Shown here one piece after another: positions 12,926 through 24,500 of a stretch of 64,000 bases of DNA (the first letter of the stretch is position 1; every line of letters begins with the position of its first letter). The stretch spans positions 687,153 to 751,152 of the forward strand of contig VZSF01008885.1 of the NCBI GenBank assembly GCA_013398295.1, given 5' to 3'. Origin of the DNA: Chionis minor. Its lineage: Eukaryota > Chordata > Aves > Charadriiformes > Chionididae. The translations under genes and the position numbers were made by a program. The notes below the pieces were generated by a model. The model searched no databases. It saw nothing but the letters and a program-made list of their open reading frames with translations, and was not told the origin of the DNA.

Positions 12926-14224
12926 TCAGAGTTTTTCTTTTAACTTACGATGAGCTCCAATCTTGTGCCACGGACTGACTGCCAGTTTGTGCTGGAGTGC
13001 ATCTCCCAAATTTGTTTCATCCAGTAGGAACCCAGTTCCCCACACCTGAAGCACGGTAGGAGAGGGGATAATGGGGTGAAGAGCTTCAAAATATGCACTA
13101 AAACACTGACACGTGTTTACTTCCTAAATGAAGACTGGTAACAGCATTAATAGAAAGTTATTACATGGAAAGTCATACCTATAACTAGACTTCATTATAA
13201 ATGGGTTTATATTAAAAGTTCCATTCCTTTAGGGTTAAATTAAGCTGCTACCAGCAATTCAACCGCACCTTGATGACAATGTAACAGCATACACACCTCC
13301 CGCCAACCAACGAAGGGAATGAACACACAAGTTGAGCTTCCTACTGTAGACAGCTGAACTCTCCCTCCATTTTAAGCCTGAGCTGTGACTGAGCCAGCAG
13401 CATTTTTTGTAACTTTTTTGCTGTCACAGTGAAGGTGACATCTCATCTTGCAGCTGTTCTTACAGTTTTTTACCCATGGGAATTCAATACTCAGAAGTTT
13501 ATCCCCGATTTACTCTTTTATAAACTTTAGTTCTACGCAATGCCAGCACCCAGACCCAGAACCTTTGCATCGTAAAGCCTGGAGGATCTTATTACCTCAA
13601 AATCCAGTTCTGGATCCCTTATATTGAAAAGTACGGACCCATACAACTTATTACACTCAAGAGGCATTAGTAAGGAGGGGCTACAGACCCAGGCAACACT
13701 AAGAACAAGAAGAAGGAGACCTGCATGCACTGAATTCTGTCTTACAGCACCTAACCATGGAAACTGTATTTGCTGCTGGGGGGACTATCCACAGCACCCA
13801 AGCTTGAGTGACTGAATCATTTCCTGCGATATCTTTTTGTAACATGTCAATATTTCTGATCTAAAGCATACTGAGTAGATTTTTAAAGTAAAAGAAGGGT
13901 AACCAGTCAACAAAGGTGATCTTATTTATCTAAGGGTGTGACAGAGCACCTTAATTCTGAATATATTAGCTTCCCTAATGAGGAAATGGATCCTTATCAG
14001 TACTGCATTATTATCGAAACGTATATAACTCTGACATCTTGATTTTAGATGGTGATTTCTACCATGCTCCTAGATTATTAGTTGTGAGCCCTTTCCTGGC
14101 CTGAGACATTTTATATTAGACCTTAGACATCAAACACAGCATACTGGTTTGCTTAAGTCCATCTCTAGTTCCAATTTCTTTCTGTAAATGGAAAGCATTT
14201 GGCAAAAATAGTCTTTCAAGCCAT
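12926..14224. other. Intergenic spacer downstream of COBL polyadenylation site
   Basis: No exon or repeat recognised. It separates the CR1 copy from the inferred COBL 3' end. Confidence 0.5.
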
Positions 14225-15514
14225 GTCAGGTTTTGATTTTGTTTTTATTTGTGGCACTAACAGACATCAATATTTTACAATATATAATATATATGTCACA
14301 TTAAACGCAGATGGCTAAATATTCTCGTGCTTTCAACAGTACATAGCTATACAAATTTCAGCTCCAAAAAAACAAGAATCTGCCACCACTCCAGTCTGTG
14401 ATTATAAAAATGCAAATATACAAACTTCCTCTTCTTCAGTTTCATTACAATATAAGAAATGTGAAAAAGCAGTTTCATCTGTTCTTTTTAAGTTAATCAA
14501 TTTAACAGAATATTTTCAAAATATGTACAACAACAGCTACCGAAGTAGTTAACATTTGAAAATGATGCTACTATAAATACTTGTGAGACAACATACAACA
14601 GCCATACGAATGGAAACAAAGGGCCAACTTATGCACGACCTGAACAAGAGACGACAAAAGTCCTGGTTACTGATATAAACCAGCTTCACTTCATTTTGCA
14701 GTGCAGGAATGAATTCTAAATCTCGGACCTCTACGCAGTACTCAATCTTATTTATAACCTTCACAGTCTGTTGCAAATAGAGATCCTTTAAGGTGTCTCA
14801 GTATTTTTAAAGTGCCATGAATGTTATTAGGGTTCCGTATATCTCTGCCAATTAGCATTCTATACGTCATATCCCGTAAGTAACTTTTCAACAGACACTC
14901 TCACACTTATTATTGATTGCCTACTTTCTCAGAGCTCCACCAGAGATAGAAAGTTCACCTCATTTTAAAAAACAATGACTCCAGCATATAACAATTTAGG
15001 TCCTTCATAACGCACTGTAACTTTTCTGTTGTGATTGTTTTTCATAGATCTCTATTCTGGTTTTCACCCTAATCGCTTGCAGCCCTTTTCCAAATCAAAA
15101 AAAGAAGCAAGTAAATAGTTTGAAATAGTTGCATATTTTTAACAACTTGAAATGAATATTACTTTTCAGATAGCTAGCAAAGTCTTTTAATTTTGCCCAG
15201 AAACACAATTAACACAGGACTGCACAGTGTTTATATTCCTATTAACCTGCCAACAAGAATAGTTTATTGGCAACCTTAGATATTCAGAGGCAAAACACAA
15301 TTCCTTGGCACAGAAGCTTTACAGCAGAGCAACATATTTTCCCCTTAGAACCATTATGCAGGAACACACAGAAAATTAACTACAACTTATTTTGGCTTGT
15401 AGACAAGAGAATAAACTAAACTTCTTGATGTTTTTTTGCCACTTCAGACCTTGAATGATGATTATGGGTGCATACGGGCTTAGATTTTCCAATTACCTGT
15501 TCTTTATACATGAT
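14225..15514 (-). other. COBL: COBL 3' untranslated region
   Basis: The stretch runs from the TGA at 15517-15515 to the AATAAA at 14249-14244 plus the usual 10-25 base cleavage offset, about 1.29 kb. It is AT-rich with no long open frame, and contains short U-rich and AU-rich tracts and TGTA-type motifs such as ATATATTATATATTG (about 14280-14297). The end is approximate, set from the polyadenylation signal alone. No recognisable transposon interrupts it, unlike the flanks on both sides. Confidence 0.7.
14244..14249 (-). terminator. Polyadenylation signal AATAAA for COBL
   Basis: The canonical hexamer AATAAA is read on the minus strand about 1.27 kb after the COBL stop codon. Cleavage is expected around 14220-14235. 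Other minus-strand AATAAA-like words are common in this AT-rich DNA, so usage is inferred. Confidence 0.6.
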
Positions 15515-15532
15515 TCAAACGAGCAGAGGGAC
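15515..15532 (-). CDS. COBL: COBL terminal coding exon: V-P-L-L-V-stop
   Basis: After a 5.4 kb intron the sequence TTTGTTATAG|GTCCCTCTGCTCGTTTGA gives an acceptor (AG at 15534-15533), five codons V-P-L-L-V and TGA (15517-15515). The phase is 0, as the preceding exon requires, and the first Val completes the L-K-K-V of WH2-3. The mammalian COBL C-terminus, as I remember it, also ends K-V-P-L-L-V straight after the third WH2, which is why I chose this site over other AGs. Automated gene finders could easily miss so short a coding piece. The exon continues as 3'UTR. Confidence 0.88.
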   Translation of the reverse strand, partial: VPLLV

Positions 15533-18500
15533 CTATAACAAAGAAAAGCACATGATCATTCAAGATTATTTTTAAACCTCCAACTGTTGACATCGTTAAC
15601 CAAACATTCTCCTGTGGGGCTGTTTTCAAGCTTGGTCTCTTCATCAGCTCCTTGAGACTACTTAAAGTTTACCTGCTTTTTTCTAGCTGTATCAGTTGGT
15701 CTAATGAAAGATGTCACCCGTCCCTAAAAAACCCACATCTCACACATCTTCAGGTATTAAGGCTACAATTACATGATTACTGGAACAGAGGCGATGTGTT
15801 TTTCTGTCAACTTCCTTCTTTTTGTGGAATGAACACAAACCCAGGCTGCAAGTACGCAACATCTGACGGTCAAAATCTGTCCAGTATCGGTTTAGCTGTC
15901 ACTGGTCATAAAAATCAATTGATGAGTACTTTGCTTCCTGATTGAATGAAGGAAACTCCCAAAGGCTTTGATTCAGGAAAACACTTAAACAAATGCTCAT
16001 CTTCCTACACGTATGCTAGGGTGCTCTTCCAAAATCAAAGTTACTGAGCTTTGATTCTATCAGAGAGATATACGTTAAGGTCACCACAAAAGCTAAACAG
16101 GAATAATCTATTTGATCAAGTTTAAACCTTCCTTTTTGGCCTCAGTATCCATGGCAGAAGCTTTACTCTTGGGGAAAAAAATAGGTCACGGTACAAATTA
16201 TTAGCAAGGTGAAGAGTTCAAATTAAATTTTATCTTTCAATTCAAATGGAGTAACAGCATGCAAACGACTGCCTCTCGCTGTGCATGGGAACATCACTTT
16301 ATAGCCTCATTTGACTACCTGTATATCAAGCTCAGCCAACCTTTCAGTGGGGCCTCCTCCCCCATTTCCAGCATACCAATGCCACCATCAACTGTGGCTT
16401 TGCGTCTGTAATCTCTGTCATTGCACCCACAGACACTGATGATAAGAAACAGTATTTCTTAATTCACAATTATGTATCTCTGATTATGTGAGGAGAATAG
16501 TCCACTGCTTGACATAAAGGTATGGAACTAGGCCATGCTTCTCAGAAGACACTCAATGTGCCATAATTCAGATCGATGCATTACTTGTTGGCAACCACCT
16601 TCAAATTATCCCAGCGTACACCACGGACTCGCTGCAATGGGTGCAGTAATTACCTTACCTGACTCCTTTGACTGCCAACAGAATGATACACTGCACGTAT
16701 CAAAAGTTCATGTGACTAAATGCCGATGCCGAACACTGGCATGAAAGTTTGTGGATACTGTGATAGAGCCAAATTAATTTTTAAAATTGCATCAAGTACA
16801 TAGAAAAGGCCACTTTAGACAGAGCTCCAATCTTTATGGAAAACACGTGAAATCTGTAGAATCTCTCTTTCACATACCATTAAAGTCGTCTAAAGAAGTC
16901 ACTTTACCATGAGAAAAAGCCTGTTCTTCAGATACACGACTTGCCTTCCCCACATTGTGCAAGTACATTCCACTGCAATATTTCTACCAAATCCCTGGGT
17001 ACAACTCTACCTAAGACGAGCAGATGGCATATAAGCAAAGGCAACTTTTACAGCTTCTCTTTGTTAGGTAAGATTTTCAATCCTGCATGGGCTTGTGCTG
17101 CAACTATACCTACAGCTAGACATCTAACGGGTTATTTGCATGTGTAGTTATGGTTTTTTCCACAGATAATCATGGTAAATCCCAAGGCGAGTTACGCAGA
17201 CACAAAAATACACATGCAATGATATAAAGAATTTGTGAACTCTATAGGTTATTTTGCATTTTCTGAGATAGAAATAAAAATTTTCAAAACTAAAGATATT
17301 AGGTATGTGAAACTGTGACAAAAGTGGCTTGATGGAATTTAAGGAAAATACTAGTTCACTTTTAACACTGGAAGCTCAAATGGTACAGCTCTATGATCCG
17401 CTTTTTGCTCACCAGAATTAGACAAAATTTGGTCTCAGATCAGCTGTTTATTTTCCAGATCAACTGATTCTCCTTTGTACAGGAGGCAGACTGCATGGCT
17501 GGGAAGCAGGCTCCTCACTAGTGAGACACATTCGTTTCTCAAGTCAATTAACCACCACCAAAGGCACCAGGTCAGCCATCCTGGGTGGTGGCTTTACTTG
17601 AAGCCGTCTCCCTGACTTGCTATTATAGTCTGGACGTGTTAAATACCTGTCAAGTTCCTGGATAGGCCATTTTGAAAACTGAAGAAAAAAGGTTACTTCT
17701 TGCACATTGTCAGGCCTTTTCCAGTTTGGTGTGTTCGTCCCTTTCCACTAACACCTCTGTGTCTCTGCTCCCTTTGAGTAGAACCTGTAGACCACTTTCT
17801 GGCAGGTCTCTGAACTGCACTGCACTGGGGATGAACCATTTTATTGAGCAGGCCCAACTGGGCTTGGCACCCACAAGAATTTTCCTGCAGGAGCCTGTGG
17901 ACAGCAAGAGTGTGCAATGAAACAGAAGCCGTTTCTTCAAAACAAAGTATGATTTATTTGCCAAAGCAGGCACCGTGCTCCAAGAAATGGATTAAAGAAC
18001 AGCCAGGAGACCTATGTGCATACTGTCTTACCTATACTTGGCATCTCCCTCAAGTACCTATTTTTGCTCTGGTTTGTTTTGGCTGACCCAGTTTCAGCCC
18101 GTGTGGTGCAGACCCTGACTCTCAGCAAGGCAAGGTCAGCCTGCAGCAATTTCTTTCCTCCCCTCCTGCACACTGGATCTTTTAACCTTAAAGTTCATGA
18201 CTTCAGCAAACAGCTGTGTAATCGGGGGTGGAGTGGAGGAGGTGCCTTTTCACAGATATTAACAGAGCTCAAATGTTTGTTGGGATGTTCCTTATCTAGG
18301 CAATTGGTTGCTTTTTACGTTTCGTTCCCCTGACAGCCCCGTTTGATCTACTTCCATTGCAAATAACCCCTCATAAATAAGCACACACTGAGTCCTACAT
18401 TACTAAGCAGATTATTAATACAGATTCTTCCCAGTTCCACACAACATTAGCTAAATCAATGACTTCACCATCAGAAGCCCTTGTTCCAGAAAACTTTGAG

Positions 18501-21500
18501 AAGACAATGGAAAAGAAACAGATGCAATTACTGAACTAAACTACTTACTCTGCTGTCTAGTTGCTGCAACCAACATCTTCCAGAAAGCAAAGCCAAAAAT
18601 GGCTCTGCACTCACATCTCCAAATAATGACATTATAGATCTTTGGCTTAGGAGGCAAAACAAAGAAAAAAGTTTGCTTCAGCCTTGGCACAAAACTACTT
18701 GCCAGCCACTGTCTACAAAAAACCCAAGTGTTCCTTGGAGACATATTCTTCAGCTGTAAAGGAAGAAAACCCTGACACGCAGCTATCATGTATTCTCCTC
18801 TACAGATTCAACTTTTGCTGTCATAAATTGTCCAGCTGCAAGGAAGAACCATAATTCAGCTCTCATTTAATGCAGCAAGCTAGAAGAGATATTAATACGC
18901 ACTGGATAGAAAGTCTTTGAGAAATCTGACAACATTTTTACTTTTATCAGTTATCAAGGGCATGAAATCTCAGATGTCAAAGTGATACGGTGTCTTTGGC
19001 ATATACAAGACTTAGCTTGCATATCCAAAATCTGAAAGGACAGCACAGTAATAAGAAAATCATACTCTGTCTTGGACAAAACACTGCTCTCTTATCTTCA
19101 TAAAAGACCTATATAATAAGAGATGTACTCTTCCATCATTTCAGTGTCAAAACTCCCCCAAATTATTCTGTCTTCAAAATGAAAGAAGACAGGCACAGTA
19201 TTTGGCAGAATACATCAGTATATCCAGCTTACTTTCATGGTCTGCACTGGCTATCCCACTGTTTTGAAATAAATCCCCAAGGATATGATAAAGACTTGTT
19301 TTAATAAGTAAAGCTATAGGTCCCCTCAGAGGCTTCTCCAAGAGAAGTCTAGCTGGAAGAACAATGAATTTGGAAAGATCTAGAAAACAACTGCACAAAG
19401 TACTTTTGAATGTCCAAATCCCATCTTTTTTTTAAAGTGGTGAAGTGGGGAAATAAAGGCCTGATCTGGAGTATTATTTCTTCATAATCTGTAGTCTTAG
19501 AATCACACAGCATCTCAAGTTGGAAGAGACCCATAAGGATCATCCAAGTCCAACTCCATGCTCCTCGCAGGACTAGCTAAAACTAAACCATATGACTAAG
19601 AGCGTCATCCGGATGCTCCTTGAACTTTCACAGGCTTGGTGCTGTGACCACTGCCCTGGGGAACCTGTTCCAGTGACCGACCACCCTCTCAGTGAAAAAC
19701 CTTTTTCTAATGTCCAATCTGAGCTTCCCCTGATGCAGCTTCACTCCATTTCCTCGTGTCCTATTGCTGGCCACCAGAGAGAGGAGATCAGCACCTCCCC
19801 CTCTGCTGCCTTCCTTGAGGAAGTTGCAGACTGCGATGAGGTCAACCCTCGGCCTCTCTAAGCTGAACGCACCAAGTGACCTCAGCCACTCCTCATAATA
19901 GTATGCATAATATAGATGTAATTTTTCACATGCAAAATAACTGCACGTACAGATTTCTGTTTGCATGCTGATGTAAAGTTCCCTGAAACACTGATTTGTC
20001 TGTGCCACTTGTACGATTCTGGGAAAATTTCCGGTTTATCAGAAACAAGATTTTTTTGGCTACTTTTTATTGTCAAAATTTGATCGTATTTCTTTGAATT
20101 ATTTTAATGAAGATAAGTAAGCAAGGTTAAAGTTTGTTTACACATTTACGGTTGGCATCAGCTAAATCATGTGTTGGGAAAACTACATCTGCTTTTGTAC
20201 ATTCCCCTAAGTCCTTGGATCAAAGTCTATTCTTGGATACTGCAGTGTAACATTGAGATGACTCCACTAAGGAAACTGATCTGCTTCCCTTTACCAAGAA
20301 ATGAAGTGTAACTCAACGTTAGGAAGAACAAATTTCCATCAAAGAGGTAAGTGAACTTACTCCAAAGATCACACCTGGGCAATTAAGCATTTAGCCACCT
20401 GGGAGCTGACTGACCCATAGCTGACCACAGAAGTGAAACACACATCATCCGATTAATAAAGTTCAGACAGACATCAAAATGACCCCACAGTTTTACTGAC
20501 AGCTGTCAGCACATGCAACCAAGGTGTGAGTGTTTGGAATCAAGGTCTAGGACATGCTACTGAAACTAGGAGAGAGCAGGTGTCTCTAAATTTGCTTCAG
20601 GGTCTCATTTCTGATCTTTCTTACATTCGCCATGTCTAAAGGACATCCAGTATTACCGCAGATTCACAAGAATGAAAAGGGCATGAAAATGCTTTCTGAA
20701 ATGACGTTCATGCTCCCGATATTCTCTTCAAAAAGAAAAAATGTATTGATTATTCATATGATTGCATACGTGCACAGGCATGTTTTAGTCTTAACAGTAT
20801 ATTTTAATAGCTGTTCAAAGGATTGAAATACACTCCTGATCTTTGATTCCATTAAACAGCGCATGTACCTTCTGACGGAAGAAAGAAATGCGTGGTTAGA
20901 ACAGCTCATAAATGGGCCTCAAAGCACAGCAAACCTAGGTTGTTTCATCCACGATAAAATAAAAAAGTACACCTACCTTTTTTAACTTTGCTGCTCCAGC
21001 ACCAGAGCGAATGGCCTCCATTAGGGCTTGCCTTGCGTCCACAGGGTTACCTGTAGCCATGGCAGAGGATTTAGGAGCTGCCACTGACAGCTGAGTGGGA
21101 GGTGGTGGTGGCGGCTGGGCAGGGGCAGGTGGGATACAAAGCTGCTCTTTCTGAGGGTCTTCTGCTTTCTGCAAGGACAGTTCTGCATTCCTAAAACTCT
21201 GCAGCTCTTCGGAGGCCAATGAGGAGATCTGTTCATGATGCAGTTGAAAGGAGGTAATTAATATCAAGCATGACTAAACCGTAATTATTTGACATTTGAT
21301 GCACTTTCAGAACCCCAATTTCACTTTGCTTGAATGATGTAAAACACGTAGAACTTTTGTTTGCTCATGGGGTTGAACATCTGTTACCACTCACTCACAT
21401 CACTCAGCTGGGCTGATTACCAGCATCAAGGATTTGGCATTGACTCTGTCTCAGAAACTCATTATTTACTGTGAGCTCCAGCATCCTGTAACTTTTCTTG

Positions 21501-24500
21501 GCATGTAAGGTAAGACAGAGAGTTGGACTTGGTATTCACTTGGAAACAACCACAAGGATTCTGGAATCAGGAAGATATATTAAGGCTGCAGTAGCCACCC
21601 AGGAATCTTGTTACTTTTTGCAGTCTGGGCTGCACAGAAATGATCTCAGATGGTAGGGAGGCTCTTCTAGATCCAAGCTCTCAGACGCGGCTTCATTGAA
21701 AAAAATGCCATTAAACCTAAAGTTTACAGCCATACTAAATAAAATAAAACAAAATAGGACCAGAGAGAACTATGTGAAAGCACTGAGAACAAAATCTATT
21801 GATTGCTCTTCCAAACGTGTTTCTGTGGAATTTCTGAAACTACAAATTCTGCATGAATTACCAGCTTGGAAATTCATCCTACTTTAAATGAACGCAGGGG
21901 AAAGAGGCAATCTTTCAGCCTCAACCAGCTTTTCTGTCAACTGTTTCAACAAATATTTTTGCTGTTAACAACATTACTAGTAATAATCATGATAAATTGT
22001 TAGTAATTATAATGATTTGGCGATTATTAGGGAATTCAGTATCATGTGCCAAATGGGAAGTTTTCAAGCAGATGCATCAGCATTCCTTTTTCAGAGAAAG
22101 TGAGGCACAAAACTTCTCTAATGAAAAATGAAAGGATTCCTCTCCCATCAAATAATAGACATTCATGGAACTCTTACAATCTATTCCTTCACTGTACACG
22201 CACACAAAATATGTGGGAATAGTATCATGTCAGATAAAACACGAACATGAAAGGGACAGCCCTTTCATCACAGCACATCTATATCTCGCCCTGTACACAT
22301 ACTAACTACTTTGTTTTCCATGACAGAATTATATCCAGACATGAACCTGTGGGATGCTTTAACTAGCAAAGGTGACATGGTGTGAAAAAGAAGTTTCTAG
22401 GCAACCTCCTTTAAAATGATGGCAAAACCTTGTCTGCTGGAGGAAAGTATTCCAAAAAATCTCAGTGATAATACACCGCCACTTCGTTGTCAGAGGGTCT
22501 TTTACACAAATTTACCTTTATTCCCACTGAATGCAGATGTAGTTTACTATGCGTGAAGATGGCTGTTGCCTTGCACGTCATGCTGTCAGGCTCAGAGGAA
22601 GCTCTACCCTACTTGCAGCACGAGCAGTAAGATATTTGAGGGACGAAGTAATTGCCTAACACAGGCAAGAGATTCTTTCTATCTAATGCCAGCTATCTGG
22701 ATATGTGCTAATGGCCTGAGTCATTCCATGAGGGAAATGGGAACCTCCTTGCCAAATACACATCCTTGGCTGGATTAGTGAACTGAGTGAAAACTAAGGC
22801 TAGAACAATGCAGGTTTTGGCTATTAGAAATAAGAGATGCTTTAATGATTAGGTAAATCTTTCAGACAGAAGGAATCATCCTGCTGTCAGGATCAGCTCA
22901 TCAGGAACATCAATTACTTGCATACAACTTTCATGCACCAGCTCATGTTAACAGATAAAACAGCATGCCATGAAGAAGCCTTAGTGTGTTTCCAGGTAAC
23001 TGGGATTGGATGGATACAGAAACTAATGGAAATATATTAATCTAACTGCATATTCCTAAAGTACAAACCCCGCCCCCAGTTGTTAAAATGATGATCACCT
23101 GACGTCCACTCCCTTGTAATTCATTTGGATTTCTATGTGCTTCTCTCTTAGCTAAAAACACACCACTTAAAAAAGTGTTATGTTTTATAGCAGAGGATAG
23201 GATCAGAGTCGCTATGCTATCTGTGTAAGTCAGATCTGGTCTCGTGTCGTATTATTTCCCCCTCAACTCTTCTCTTTGCAGCACAATGTTTAGTTTGTGG
23301 TATATCTGGGTTTATTCAAAATACCCAGTAGGAACAGACTGCACTTAAAAGATCACTTACCATCTTGATTTCTTACCTTTTTCAGCTTTGAGGTGCCACT
23401 GTGGCCTCTAATTGCTGCTAGTAGGGCTGAGCGCTCGTTCTCTGGATCAACGTATGAGGGCTTCCTGTGATTGCCATTTAGTGTGCTGTTTGAAACCTAG
23501 AATATGAAAAGAATAAACCCCACATTGTTATTAGATATTTACTTAGAGATAGTTTGGAAAGACTATTAAAAATATTTTTGGCACTTGTATCAGAATGCAA
23601 GCTATGGAGACTAATCAGTCTGTCTTCTTTCGGGCCTGCTTTCACTACCTGTACTTTCACTGAATGGTGAGGCTATGTAATGCTATACTTACAGATGCAG
23701 TCTTATATCCCTTGAGCATGAAGTCAGTGGCAAACCAGTATCACCCAGTAATACAAAATGCAATTTTCTTTCGTTCTAGGCATTTAGATGTTTTCTTCAT
23801 GCTGTGTGCTCCTGTTTTTACGTAACACACTGAAATCTGGGTTCGACTCTTAGGCTAACCTCAATTATCTGTCCTTTATGGTGTATCTGCACCCTCTGTC
23901 TCTTCTGGCTACTGCAGCAGCAATGGTGTTGCATAATATAGAGGATGTGCAGAATAAGCAGTGGCTTGGTCTGTATTTTACCATTATAAATTTTTCAAAT
24001 GCCTTGTGTACTCCAGCTCATCAGCAGCTGTACCAGTTATAAAATCTCTGGTGTCTGACCGAGTAAATACAGGGCTCTGCAGTCTGAACAGGCTAAAAAA
24101 AGTCTCCACTTTACCTTTCTGAGTTTCTCCTTTCCCCCTCCTGTTTGAATGGCTTCCATTAGGGCGCTGTGCAGTGATGTGTCTTTTGGAATTGGTTTTT
24201 GGACGACAGGTTTGAACTTCTTCTTTGGTCCAAAGATATTGGTCTGCACATTAACATCGAGTTCACTGACAGCATTAACATCTGAATCATCAGGTTTCTC
24301 CACCTGTTCTGGCTCTGCATTTGCTGCTGCACCATTTAGCTCGGGTGAAGCTTTAAGCGAACTAACTTGTACACCGTTAGCAGGAGGCCATTTAGTGACT
24401 CGCAGAGATGAGCTGAGAGAGGATGGGACTCCTTGGAGATCAGGAGACTTGAGAGATGAGGATGAACTAGTATGGGTCAAAGTCTCACATTTCTGGTCAA

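Noticed and set aside
15655..15675. AGCAG|GTAAACTTTAAGTAG as the last COBL exon (V-N-F-K-stop)
   Set aside because: Purine-rich sequence precedes the AG, so it is a poor acceptor. The 15532 site has a better acceptor and matches the family C-terminus.
17547..17573. GTGCCTTTGGTGGTGGTTAATTGA as a COBL C-terminus (V-P-L-V-V-V-N)
   Set aside because: The bases before it are TG, not AG, so there is no acceptor.
20850..20875. GAAG|GTACATGCGC as a terminal exon about 100 bp after WH2-3
   Set aside because: No polypyrimidine tract, very short intron, and the encoded tail does not resemble COBL.
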